Shown here: one piece after another, positions 57,111 through 64,000 of the stretch | How positions within the stretch are numbered: the first letter of the stretch is position 1 | How the letters are laid out: every line of letters begins with the position of its first letter | NCBI RefSeq assembly: GCF_002101885.1 | Contig: NZ_LQPS01000033.1 | Coordinates: 89,376 to 153,375, forward strand | Direction: 5' to 3' | DNA length: 64,000 nucleotides | Source of the DNA: Mycolicibacter senuensis | GTDB taxonomy: Bacteria > Actinomycetota > Actinomycetes > Mycobacteriales > Mycobacteriaceae | Notes under the pieces: generated by a model | The model's input: only the letters and a program-made list of their open reading frames with translations | Database searches by the model: none | Told to the model about the DNA's origin: nothing | Position numbers and translations under genes: made by a program

Positions 57111-57926
57111 ATGCCGGAGTTGAGCCGACGGGCGGTGCTGCGCCTCGGAACGGCCGCCGGCGCACTGGGCGTGGGTTCGTTGCTCGGCGCCCGGCCGGCC
57201 CGGGCCACCCCGGCGCTGGCCACCATGACGACCGGCTCGTTCGCCTCGGCGGCGCGTGGCGGGATCGCCACCAACTGGGCGATCGCCCGGCCGCCGGGCC
57301 AGACCGAGGCACTGCGCCCGCTGATCGCATTGCACGGCAAGGGCAGCGATGCCGCGACGGTGATGGCCGGCGGGGTGGAACAGGGCCTGGCCGAGGCGGT
57401 CGCCGCGGGACTGCCCCCGTTCGCGGTGGTGGCCGTCGACGGCGGCGGCAGTTACTGGCACCGGCGTGCCTCCGGGGAGGACTCCGGTGCGATGGTGACC
57501 GACGAGCTGCTGCCGCTGCTGGCCGGCCAGGGTTTGGACACCACCCGGGTGGCGTTCATCGGCTGGTCGATGGGCGGCTACGGCGCGCTGCTGCTCGGGG
57601 GCCGGCTCGGTCCAGACCGGACCGCGGCGATCTGCGCGGTGAGCCCCGCACTGTGGCTCTCGCCCGGTGCCGCGGCGCCGGGTGCGTTCGACGGCGCGGC
57701 GGATTTCGCCGCCAACTCGGTCTTCGGAATGCCGGGTCTGGAATCGATTCCGATCCGGGTGGATTGCGGAAACTCCGATCCGTTCTACTCGGCGACCCGG
57801 GCTTTCATCGACCAGCTGCCCAATCCGCCCGCGGGCGGCTTCTCGCCCGGCGGGCACGACGGGTCCTACTGGAGCTCCCAGCTCCCGGCCGAGTTGACCT
57901 GGATCGCCCCGCTCTTGACTGCTTAG
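57111..57926 (+). CDS. Tat-exported esterase (Rv0774c type, esterase D-like)
   Basis: 271-residue secreted hydrolase. Twin-arginine signal PELSRRAVLRLGTAAGALGV with cleavage near ARPARATPA, then an alpha/beta-hydrolase with nucleophile elbow FIGWSMGGYGALLLGG and the late His of GFSPGGHDGSYWSSQLP. Rv0774c is an extracellular carboxylesterase. In-frame ATGs also exist at 57099 and 57102; 57111 places the Tat motif at the normal distance. Divergent from the TetR gene. Confidence 0.88.
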   Translation: MPELSRRAVLRLGTAAGALGVGSLLGARPARATPALATMTTGSFASAARGGIATNWAIARPPGQTEALRPLIALHGKGSDAATVMAGGVEQGLAEAVAAGLPPFAVVAVDGGGSYWHRRASGEDSGAMVTDELLPLLAGQGLDTTRVAFIGWSMGGYGALLLGGRLGPDRTAAICAVSPALWLSPGAAAPGAFDGAADFAANSVFGMPGLESIPIRVDCGNSDPFYSATRAFIDQLPNPPAGGFSPGGHDGSYWSSQLPAELTWIAPLLTA

Positions 57927-58143
57927 TCAATTCTTCAGCCGCAACCTGGATAGCGAGATCGACGTATGCTCGCAGCCCGCCGCACCCATTACCGCCGAAC
58001 CTTCCTGCCCACTCAGGACGACGCCGAGATCTATGACAACAGCGGCAACCGTGCTGAGCACGGCCTACAGCGTGACCGACCTCGGATTGTTCACCAACGT
58101 CTTGAGATCCCCTGGCGCTCTTGGGGTTCTGAGCCTGGGCCGA

Positions 58144-58716
58144 CTACTGGCAGAGCTTGCCCAATGCGGCGATGCGCGCATCAAGATCGCGCCCCAGCTG
58201 CTCCCGTTCGGAATTCGGTTGCCCGACAAGGTAACTGAGGTTCAGATGCTCGAGCTCGCCGGCCATCGCACGCGCCGCGTCCGCGATATCCTGCGACACA
58301 GCGGCTTTCTCTTCCACGCGACCCCGCAGGTAGGCGGCGCCTGCAGTCAGGGACAGCCTCGCGTTCGCGGCCACCGCGAGCTGAGCAACCGGGTTCTCGG
58401 GATCCGGGTTTTTCAGGTGCATGTTGTTGGCCACCGCCTGACGCGCGAGCACCGCCGCGGCACATACATCCTTCTTCGCGTCGGCAACCTGCTGATCGGA
58501 GAAATCGGCCGACGTCCCGGACACCGGGAGCCACCAGGCAACCGCCGCGCCGGCCAAGGCTCCGGCGACGAGCGCAATCCCCGCCGCGAGGAGCAGGGGC
58601 CCCTGAGCTGATTTCACCGGCGCTGCGGCCGCCGATCGTTTCACAGCCGCAGGCTGCTCCGATGAGTGATCCTCGTCGGCCGACTCAGCAGAGTCCAGCT
58701 CAGTTTCGTCAGACAT
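58144..58716 (-). CDS. Mce-associated-like membrane protein
   Basis: 190-residue protein: an acidic N-terminus (about 1-40, MSDETELDSAESADEDHSSE), one transmembrane helix (about 45-70, LLLAAGIALVAGALAGAAVA), then an extracellular helical domain with KKDVCAAAVLARQAVANNMH and a final LGKLC. The two cysteines could pair. The layout resembles Mce-associated proteins but no mce genes are near. TACAGT lies eight bases before the ATG. The 217 bases after it, up to the esterase gene, hold nothing I can name. Confidence 0.7.
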   Translation of the reverse strand: MSDETELDSAESADEDHSSEQPAAVKRSAAAAPVKSAQGPLLLAAGIALVAGALAGAAVAWWLPVSGTSADFSDQQVADAKKDVCAAAVLARQAVANNMHLKNPDPENPVAQLAVAANARLSLTAGAAYLRGRVEEKAAVSQDIADAARAMAGELEHLNLSYLVGQPNSEREQLGRDLDARIAALGKLCQ

Positions 58717-58770
58717 ACTGGGTAACTGTACCGGCGCCCTCACCGAGCCGACCGAGGATGTTGGGCTCGG

Positions 58771-60039
58771 CTAGATCCGAATCTTGTCCTCGGCGGCCGC
58801 CAGTCCGATATCGGTGCGGAAGTGGCTCCCGGGCAAGCGGATCGAGCCGAGGGTCCGGTAGGCCGCCGCGCGGGCCGCGGCCAAGTCCTCGCCGACACCC
58901 ACCACCGACAGCACCCGGCCACCGGACGACACCACCGCCCCGTCCTCGCGGAGCACGGTGCCGGCGTGCAGCACGGCCTCACCCTCGGCGCCCACGATCA
59001 CGTCCCCGACGCGGGGCCGGCCGGGATAGTTCTCCGCGGCCAACACCACCGTCACCGCCGAGCTGTCCCGCCAGCGCAGCGCACCGAACTCGTTGAGCCC
59101 GCCGGTGGCGGCGGCGTGCAGTAGCTGCCCGAGCGGCGACTCCAGCAGCGCCAGTACCGCTTGGGTCTCCGGATCCCCGAAGCGGCAGTTGAATTCGATG
59201 ACGGCCGGCCCGGTCGAAGTCATCGCCACTCCGGCGTAGAGCAGCCCGGCGAACCGGCTGCCGCGTCGGACCAGTTCGGCGGCGACCGGCTTGACGATGT
59301 CGGCGACGATCCCCGCCGCAGCCTCTCGGGACAGCCAGGGCAGCGGAGCATAGGCGCCCATGCCGCCGGTGTTGGGGCCGGCATCGCCGTCACCGACCCG
59401 TTTGAAGTCCTGCGCCGGCAGTAACGGCACCACCGTGTCGCCGTCGACGACGCAGAACAACGACAGCTCGGGGCCATCCAAAAACGATTCCAACAGCACC
59501 GGATGTCCGGCGTCGAGCAGGCCGGCGGCATGTGCCCGGGCCACTGCGCGGTCCTGCGTCACCACCACTCCCTTGCCGGCGGCCAGCCCGTCGTCTTTGA
59601 CCACCCAGGCCGCCTCGCCGGCATCCGGGCCGAATCGACTCAGGGCGGCGTCCAGGTCGGCCGGGCTGTCGACGATCTCCGAGCGGGCGGTGCGCACTCC
59701 GGCCGCGGCCATCACGTCCTTGGCGAACGCCTTGGAGCCTTCGATGCGCGCGGCGCCCCGGGACGGCCCGAAGCAGGCGATGCCGGCGGCTCGTACTGCG
59801 TCGGCGACGCCCAATACCAGGGGCACCTCGGGCCCGATCACCACCAGGTCCGCAGCGACGTCACGGGCCAGGGCAGCGACCGCCGGACCGGAGGTGATGT
59901 CGACATCGCGTTGTTCGGCGACCGCTGCGGTGCCGGCGTTGCCCGGCGCGATCACCAGGTGATCGACTTTCGGGTCGTTGCGAAGGGCCATGAGGAGCGC
60001 ATGTTCCCGGGCGCCGGAACCGATCACCAGGACGCGCAT
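58771..60039 (-). CDS. purD: Phosphoribosylamine-glycine ligase PurD
   Basis: 422-residue ATP-grasp GAR synthetase, second step of purine synthesis. [20 protein letters not shown] at the start, [34 protein letters not shown] and signature [16 protein letters not shown] at 60039 has GAGAGGAG eight bases upstream; the GTG at 60048 overlaps that site. AT-rich TATATA at about 60096-60101 may be the -10. Homologue of Rv0772. Confidence 0.95.
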   Translation of the reverse strand: MRVLVIGSGAREHALLMALRNDPKVDHLVIAPGNAGTAAVAEQRDVDITSGPAVAALARDVAADLVVIGPEVPLVLGVADAVRAAGIACFGPSRGAARIEGSKAFAKDVMAAAGVRTARSEIVDSPADLDAALSRFGPDAGEAAWVVKDDGLAAGKGVVVTQDRAVARAHAAGLLDAGHPVLLESFLDGPELSLFCVVDGDTVVPLLPAQDFKRVGDGDAGPNTGGMGAYAPLPWLSREAAAGIVADIVKPVAAELVRRGSRFAGLLYAGVAMTSTGPAVIEFNCRFGDPETQAVLALLESPLGQLLHAAATGGLNEFGALRWRDSSAVTVVLAAENYPGRPRVGDVIVGAEGEAVLHAGTVLREDGAVVSSGGRVLSVVGVGEDLAAARAAAYRTLGSIRLPGSHFRTDIGLAAAEDKIRI

Positions 60040-60212
60040 CGGCGCCACTCCTCTCTCATTCCCCTCGCATCGTCGTCGGCGGGGGCGCGAGACAAAGGAT
60101 ATATAGCAAGACCGCTCGGCAGGCGGCGACGGGTCTACGTCGCAGCCGACGTGCGCCGTTCGACCTGTGGCCGCTGACTGCTGGGCGCGTGCCGGATTAG
60201 CCGGTACACCGG

Positions 60213-63200
60213 TTACGCCGGAATCCCCGGTGTGCCGGACTCACCGCTCGCACCGGGCCGGCCGCCGGTCCCGCCGTCCCCGGCAGGGCCGAACGACCCC
60301 CCGGCGCCGCCTTGCCCGGGATTGCCGTTGTTGACCCCGGGGACACCGCCTGCGCCATCGCCACCGTCGCCGCCGTTACCGCCGTCGCCATTCAGGCCGC
60401 CTGGCTCGACGCTGCTGGTGCCGCCATTTCCGCCGGCACCGCCGTTTCCGCCGTGACCACCGGTGCCGTTGTTGATGTGGATGTCGCCGAGAGCGCCGAC
60501 ACCGCCGTCGCCGCCGTCGCCACCGTCTCCGCCCGTGGCGCCGGTCCCGATGGTCCCGGCGGCTCCACCGTCGCCACCCTTACCGCCGTTACCGCCGGCG
60601 CCGTTGTTCATGCCGAGTCGGCCGTCGCCGCCGTCGCCGGCGGCGCCGCCATTCCCACCGGAACCAGCTTGTCCGGCGGCACCCCCGGCGTTTCCGCCGT
60701 TGCCACCGTTGCCGCCGTTGCCGCCGTAGTCGTTGTTGGCCGTCATCCCACCGTCCGCACCGATACCGCCGTCCCCGGCATCGCCGCCGCTACTGACGAC
60801 CGGGCCCGCCTGGCCGACCTGTCCGGATTGCCCACCGTTTCCGCCATGCCCGCCGTTCCCGCCGTAGCCGTTGTTGTGCCCGATCTGGCCGTCGTCACCA
60901 TGACCACCGGCGCCACCGTTCCCACCGGCCCCGGCCTGGCCGGTGGCATCCCCGGCGTTCCCGCCGATGCCGCCATGACCGCCATTGCCGCCGTAGCCGT
61001 TGTTGTAGCCGACCTGGCCGTCGTCACCATGACCACCGGCACCGCCGTCGCCACCGGCGCCGGCCTGCCCGGCGCTGCCGATCGTTCCGCCCAGCCCGCC
61101 GGTGCCGCCGTTACCGCCGTGGCCGCCGTGGCCGTTGTTGTAACCGACCTGGCCGTTGGCGCCGGCTCCGCCGTCGCCGCCGGTACCGCCGTTACCCGCC
61201 TGACCGGTGACGTCACCGGCGTTCCCACCGGTGCCGCCACGACCGCCGTGACCGCCGTAGCCGTTGTTGGACGTGATCTCGCCAGCCGCACCGGCACCAC
61301 CGGCGCCACCGGTACCGCCGTTACCCGCCTGCCCGGCGATACCCACCGACCCGGCCAACCCGCCGGTACCACCGGTACCCCCGGTGCCGCCGTAACCGTT
61401 GTTGAATCCGACCTGGCCGTCGGCGCCGGTTCCGCCGGTCCCGCCCGCACCGCCGTCACCAGCCCGGCCGGTGACATCCCCAGCGTGTCCGCCGATGCCA
61501 CCACGACCGCCGTGACCGCCGTAGCCATTGTTGAACCCGACCTGACCGTCGGCCCCGGCACCGCCGTTACCGCCATTACCGCCGCTACCACCGACACCCT
61601 CATCGCCGATGATCGAGCCGCCCAGGCCGCCCTTGCCACCGGAACCGCCGTTGCCGCCGGTTCCGCCTTGGCCACCGGTGTGGAAGTCGGTGGCATCGGC
61701 GCCGTCCGCGCCATGGCCGCCGTTGCCGCCGGCGCCGCCGTTGCCGTGGTCGCCCCCGTTGCCGCCGTTGCCCCCGGCTCCGCCGTTCGCACCGGCCCGA
61801 CCGCTATCGCTGGCCTGGGCGAGCGGGCTGTACCCGGCCCCGCCGTCGCCACCGTTGCCGACCACTCCGGTCACGCCGTTGCCGGCAGTGCCGTCGTGGC
61901 CGGTGCCACCGGTACCGGCCGCACCGCCGGTGCCGGCCTGGCCGCCACTCCCAGCGGATCCGGCAACACCGACGTTGCCACCGTTGCCGCCGTTACCGCC
62001 GGCGATATGGGTGACGTCGCCGTTCTTGCCGTCGCCACCGTCTCCGGGGGTACCTGCGTTGCCGCCATTGCCGCCGTCACCGCCGCTGCCGTTGGCGCCC
62101 GCAGTGACTCCGGGTGCTGTGGATGCGCCGCCGTTGCCCCCGGCACCGCCGGCGCCACCCTTGCCGCCGTGACCGCCGTCGCCTGCGTTGCCGCCGCTGG
62201 TGCCTGCCGCGGCGTTGGTGTCGGTGGCCGCGTCGTGGCCGTCGTGGCCATCGCCGCCGTCTGCGCCCTGGCCGCCGCTCCCGCCGTTGCCACCGGCGCC
62301 GCCGACGAAACCGATGCCGCCGTTACCACCGGCGCCGGCCGCGCCGCCGTCGCCACCACTCTGGCCGTTGTCGCCGGAGTTGAGGCCGTTGTCGCCTTGG
62401 TAACCGGCGCCGCCGTGGCCACCATTGCCGCCGTTGCCGCCGTTGCCCTGGATTCCGTCGAGCCCGCTCTCACTGCCATCGGCATTGCGGCCGCCGATAC
62501 CTGCCAGCCCGCCGTCACCGCCATGGCCGCCCCGGGTGCCATCACCGCCGTTGACGCCCGGAGCGCTGCCCTGACTGCCATCGACACCGTTGGCGCCGCT
62601 GCCCCCATCACCACCATCACCACCAGCACCCGCACTGCCGTGCGTCCCGGTGGCGGCCTGGCCATCACGCCCAGAGCCCCCGGCACCACCAGCCCCGGCG
62701 TTGCCACCGTTACCGCCGGCCTGACCGGCCTGCCCATCCATGGAGGGATTGCCCTCGGCCAGCCCGTCACGCCCAAAGTCACCATCGCTGCCGCGGGCAC
62801 CGTCACCACCAGCACCGCCGGCACCACCACGGCCCTGCACACCCTGCACACCGGCAGCACCCTCAGCAGCCCGCACGCCATCACCAGAAAGACCACCGGC
62901 ACCCTGGGTTCCGGCTAGACCACCAGCACCACCATCACCGCCGAGACCACCCACACCGCCATGACCACCATCGAGGCCCGCACCGGACTGCTCAAACCCG
63001 TCACCGCCGACACCACCGGCACCCCCATCGCCACCATGACCGCCATCACCAGCAGCGCCACCCACACCACCCACACCAGCCACCCCAGCGAGGGCACCAC
63101 TGCCCGCAACACCCCCATTGCCGCCGGCACCACCATGGCCACCACGCTCCCCGGCCCCGCCATGACCACCCGCACCACCAGCAACCCCATCAACGGACTC

Positions 63201-64000
63201 CGCCGTCCCGGCGCCACCGTCAACACCGGCACCACCAGCACTGCCGGCCGCACCGCTTAAGCCATCACCACCGGCACCACCAGCGCCACCATTGCCCCCG
63301 ACACCATCCACAGCCCGACCGACACCATCGGCCTGCACCCCACCGAGACCACCATTGCCACCAGCACCACCATGACCACCCGCAGCACCATCAACAGCAC
63401 CGGCCACACCATCGACACCGTTGGCGCCGCTGCCACCATCACCACCATCACCACCAGCACCCGCACTGCCGTGCGTCCCGGTGGCGCCGGTGGCGCCACC
63501 GGCTGCACCGCCGGCACCCGCGGCCCCGCCGTTGCCGCCCGCGCCACCATTGCCGGCATCGTCGCCGGCGGCCAAGCCGTTGGTGCCGGCACCGCCGTCA
63601 CCGCCGAGCCCACCGCTACCACCGCGGCCCCCGTCACCGTCACGACCCACCACGCCATCACCCGAGCCACCGATCCCGGCCGCGCCACCGGCACCGCCCC
63701 GACCACCGGCAGCACCGTTACCACCATTGCCACCGGCAGCCCCGTGACCCCAACCATTGTCAGCGAAGGTGCCCGCCTCACCAGCGGCGCCGTTGCCACC
63801 GTTGCCGCCGTTGCCACCGACACCACCGGCCCCACCATTGCCGCCGATCCCGACGAACGACGAACCATCACCGCCTAGCCCACCGTTGCCGCCCGCGCCA
63901 CCGTTACCGGCGTTACCGCCGGGCACCCCATGGCCGCCGTGGCCGCCCGAGCCGGTGCCGGCCGCACCATCGGTACCCGTCCAACCGGCACCACCGGCCC
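60213..64000 (-). CDS. Giant PGRS-repeat protein (5' end outside window)
   Basis: At least 1,262 codons open to the right edge, ending ESGTPGIPA at 60213. Nearly every residue belongs to Gly-Gly-X units; no PE domain or signal can be seen because the N-terminus is missing. By comparison with the two other PGRS genes here it probably carries a Sec signal and the short N-domain, but this cannot be tested in the window. Near the C-terminal side it has an array of modules marked by NNGYGG (see 60440-61560), and internal duplications exist. Likely surface protein of unknown role. Confidence 0.85.
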   Translation of the reverse strand, partial: AGGAGWTGTDGAAGTGSGGHGGHGVPGGNAGNGGAGGNGGLGGDGSSFVGIGGNGGAGGVGGNGGNGGNGAAGEAGTFADNGWGHGAAGGNGGNGAAGGRGGAGGAAGIGGSGDGVVGRDGDGGRGGSGGLGGDGGAGTNGLAAGDDAGNGGAGGNGGAAGAGGAAGGATGATGTHGSAGAGGDGGDGGSGANGVDGVAGAVDGAAGGHGGAGGNGGLGGVQADGVGRAVDGVGGNGGAGGAGGDGLSGAAGSAGGAGVDGGAGTAESVDGVAGGAGGHGGAGERGGHGGAGGNGGVAGSGALAGVAGVGGVGGAAGDGGHGGDGGAGGVGGDGFEQSGAGLDGGHGGVGGLGGDGGAGGLAGTQGAGGLSGDGVRAAEGAAGVQGVQGRGGAGGAGGDGARGSDGDFGRDGLAEGNPSMDGQAGQAGGNGGNAGAGGAGGSGRDGQAATGTHGSAGAGGDGGDGGSGANGVDGSQGSAPGVNGGDGTRGGHGGDGGLAGIGGRNADGSESGLDGIQGNGGNGGNGGHGGAGYQGDNGLNSGDNGQSGGDGGAAGAGGNGGIGFVGGAGGNGGSGGQGADGGDGHDGHDAATDTNAAAGTSGGNAGDGGHGGKGGAGGAGGNGGASTAPGVTAGANGSGGDGGNGGNAGTPGDGGDGKNGDVTHIAGGNGGNGGNVGVAGSAGSGGQAGTGGAAGTGGTGHDGTAGNGVTGVVGNGGDGGAGYSPLAQASDSGRAGANGGAGGNGGNGGDHGNGGAGGNGGHGADGADATDFHTGGQGGTGGNGGSGGKGGLGGSIIGDEGVGGSGGNGGNGGAGADGQVGFNNGYGGHGGRGGIGGHAGDVTGRAGDGGAGGTGGTGADGQVGFNNGYGGTGGTGGTGGLAGSVGIAGQAGNGGTGGAGGAGAAGEITSNNGYGGHGGRGGTGGNAGDVTGQAGNGGTGGDGGAGANGQVGYNNGHGGHGGNGGTGGLGGTIGSAGQAGAGGDGGAGGHGDDGQVGYNNGYGGNGGHGGIGGNAGDATGQAGAGGNGGAGGHGDDGQIGHNNGYGGNGGHGGNGGQSGQVGQAGPVVSSGGDAGDGGIGADGGMTANNDYGGNGGNGGNGGNAGGAAGQAGSGGNGGAAGDGGDGRLGMNNGAGGNGGKGGDGGAAGTIGTGATGGDGGDGGDGGVGALGDIHINNGTGGHGGNGGAGGNGGTSSVEPGGLNGDGGNGGDGGDGAGGVPGVNNGNPGQGGAGGSFGPAGDGGTGGRPGASGESGTPGIPA
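60440..61560 (-). repeat. Array of alternating ~43- and ~45-residue PGRS modules
   Basis: At least eight to nine units, each opened by a four-residue lead and NNG(Y/H/A/T)G such as [11 protein letters not shown]. Units carrying NAGD(V/A)TGQAG are 43 residues; the alternate units carrying a GS/GT-(V/I)G segment are 45-46. The period is therefore about 88 residues (264 bases) of paired modules, pointing to duplication of a two-module block. Confidence 0.7.
62578..62655 (-). repeat. 78-bp internal repeat in the PGRS gene, copy A
   Basis: Matches 63409-63486 at all but one of 78 positions. It encodes [20 protein letters not shown] and flanking residues. A near-exact copy 831 bases apart is more than the loose PGRS pattern predicts and suggests recent duplication or gene conversion. 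Confidence 0.75.
63409..63486 (-). repeat. 78-bp internal repeat in the PGRS gene, copy B
   Basis: Direct-repeat partner of 62578-62655, same orientation and reading frame; the single difference is gccaccatc against gcccccatc. Confidence 0.75.

Noticed and set aside
60312..62918. 868-codon plus-strand open frame opposite the giant PGRS gene
   Set aside because: A mirror of Gly-Gly-X repeats gives Ala/Val/Thr-rich frames without stops. The minus strand has the PGRS pattern and open continuity to the edge.

Overview
The window is high-GC mycobacterial chromosome. The main anchor is gene order: mshD, glnR, lmeA, thiX, cysA2, sseC, purM, purF, purL, pepC, the DyP/encapsulin pair, purQ, purS, ptrB, purC, purB and purD follow, in reverse, the Rv0819-Rv0772 stretch of Mycobacterium tuberculosis as I remember it. 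A pstS-pstC operon next to mshD resembles the fast-grower (M. smegmatis-like) arrangement. Glycine-rich PGRS proteins that carry an ordinary signal peptide instead of a PE domain, and the lack of any PE/PPE gene, point to a non-tuberculous mycobacterium. I cannot name the species.

Layout. 1-2.9 kb: phosphate uptake (pstC, cut by the window edge; pstS) and mycothiol synthase. 2.9-9.5 kb: GlnR, the lipomannan factor LmeA, a thioredoxin, then a sulfur operon headed by a leaderless poly-cysteine leader peptide (cysA2, sseC), a 32-residue membrane microprotein, a nitrobindin-like protein, an aminodeoxychorismate-lyase-like enzyme, a YgfZ-like protein and a DUF3073 protein. 9.6-10.7 kb: purM. 10.7-24.3 kb: a catabolic island inserted between purM and purF, which are neighbours in M. 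tuberculosis. It holds two acyl-CoA dehydrogenases, a TauD-type dioxygenase, two Rieske-oxygenase-like proteins each followed by a related ~110-residue protein, an SDR, TetR and MarR regulators, an AveC-like membrane protein, a MoxR ATPase with a VWA partner, and an amidohydrolase. 24.4-36.4 kb: purF, a sterol-carrier-like protein, a membrane alpha/beta hydrolase, purL, pepC, the DyP peroxidase/encapsulin operon, a secreted PGRS protein, purQ and purS. 36.4-44.5 kb: MBL-fold protein, KSTD-like flavoprotein, DUF2334, DUF2254, glutathione peroxidase, intact ptrB, purC. 44.6-53.2 kb: a secreted PGRS-endoglycoceramidase fusion, small membrane proteins, an RCK potassium channel, a TehA/SLAC1-type transporter, a P450 and purB. 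53.3-64 kb: pntB, fused pntA, TetR, a Tat esterase, a membrane protein, purD and a very large PGRS gene running off the right edge.

Functionally the backbone is purine synthesis (purM, F, L, Q, S, C, B, D dispersed over 50 kb) with redox and sulfur genes between. The unusual part is the island. One Rieske-like protein (14401-15618) has lost both histidines of its [2Fe-2S] site and instead shows CxxC...CxxC, while keeping the mononuclear-iron motif. The island amidohydrolase has likewise lost its first HxH metal site. The island has no ferredoxin or reductase gene but does contain a MoxR/VWA pair, a type of machine known to service metalloenzymes. Two near-identical palindromes resembling the KstR2 operator sit before the two divergently placed oxygenase operons. 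I infer an oxidative ring- or side-chain-degrading pathway of unknown substrate.
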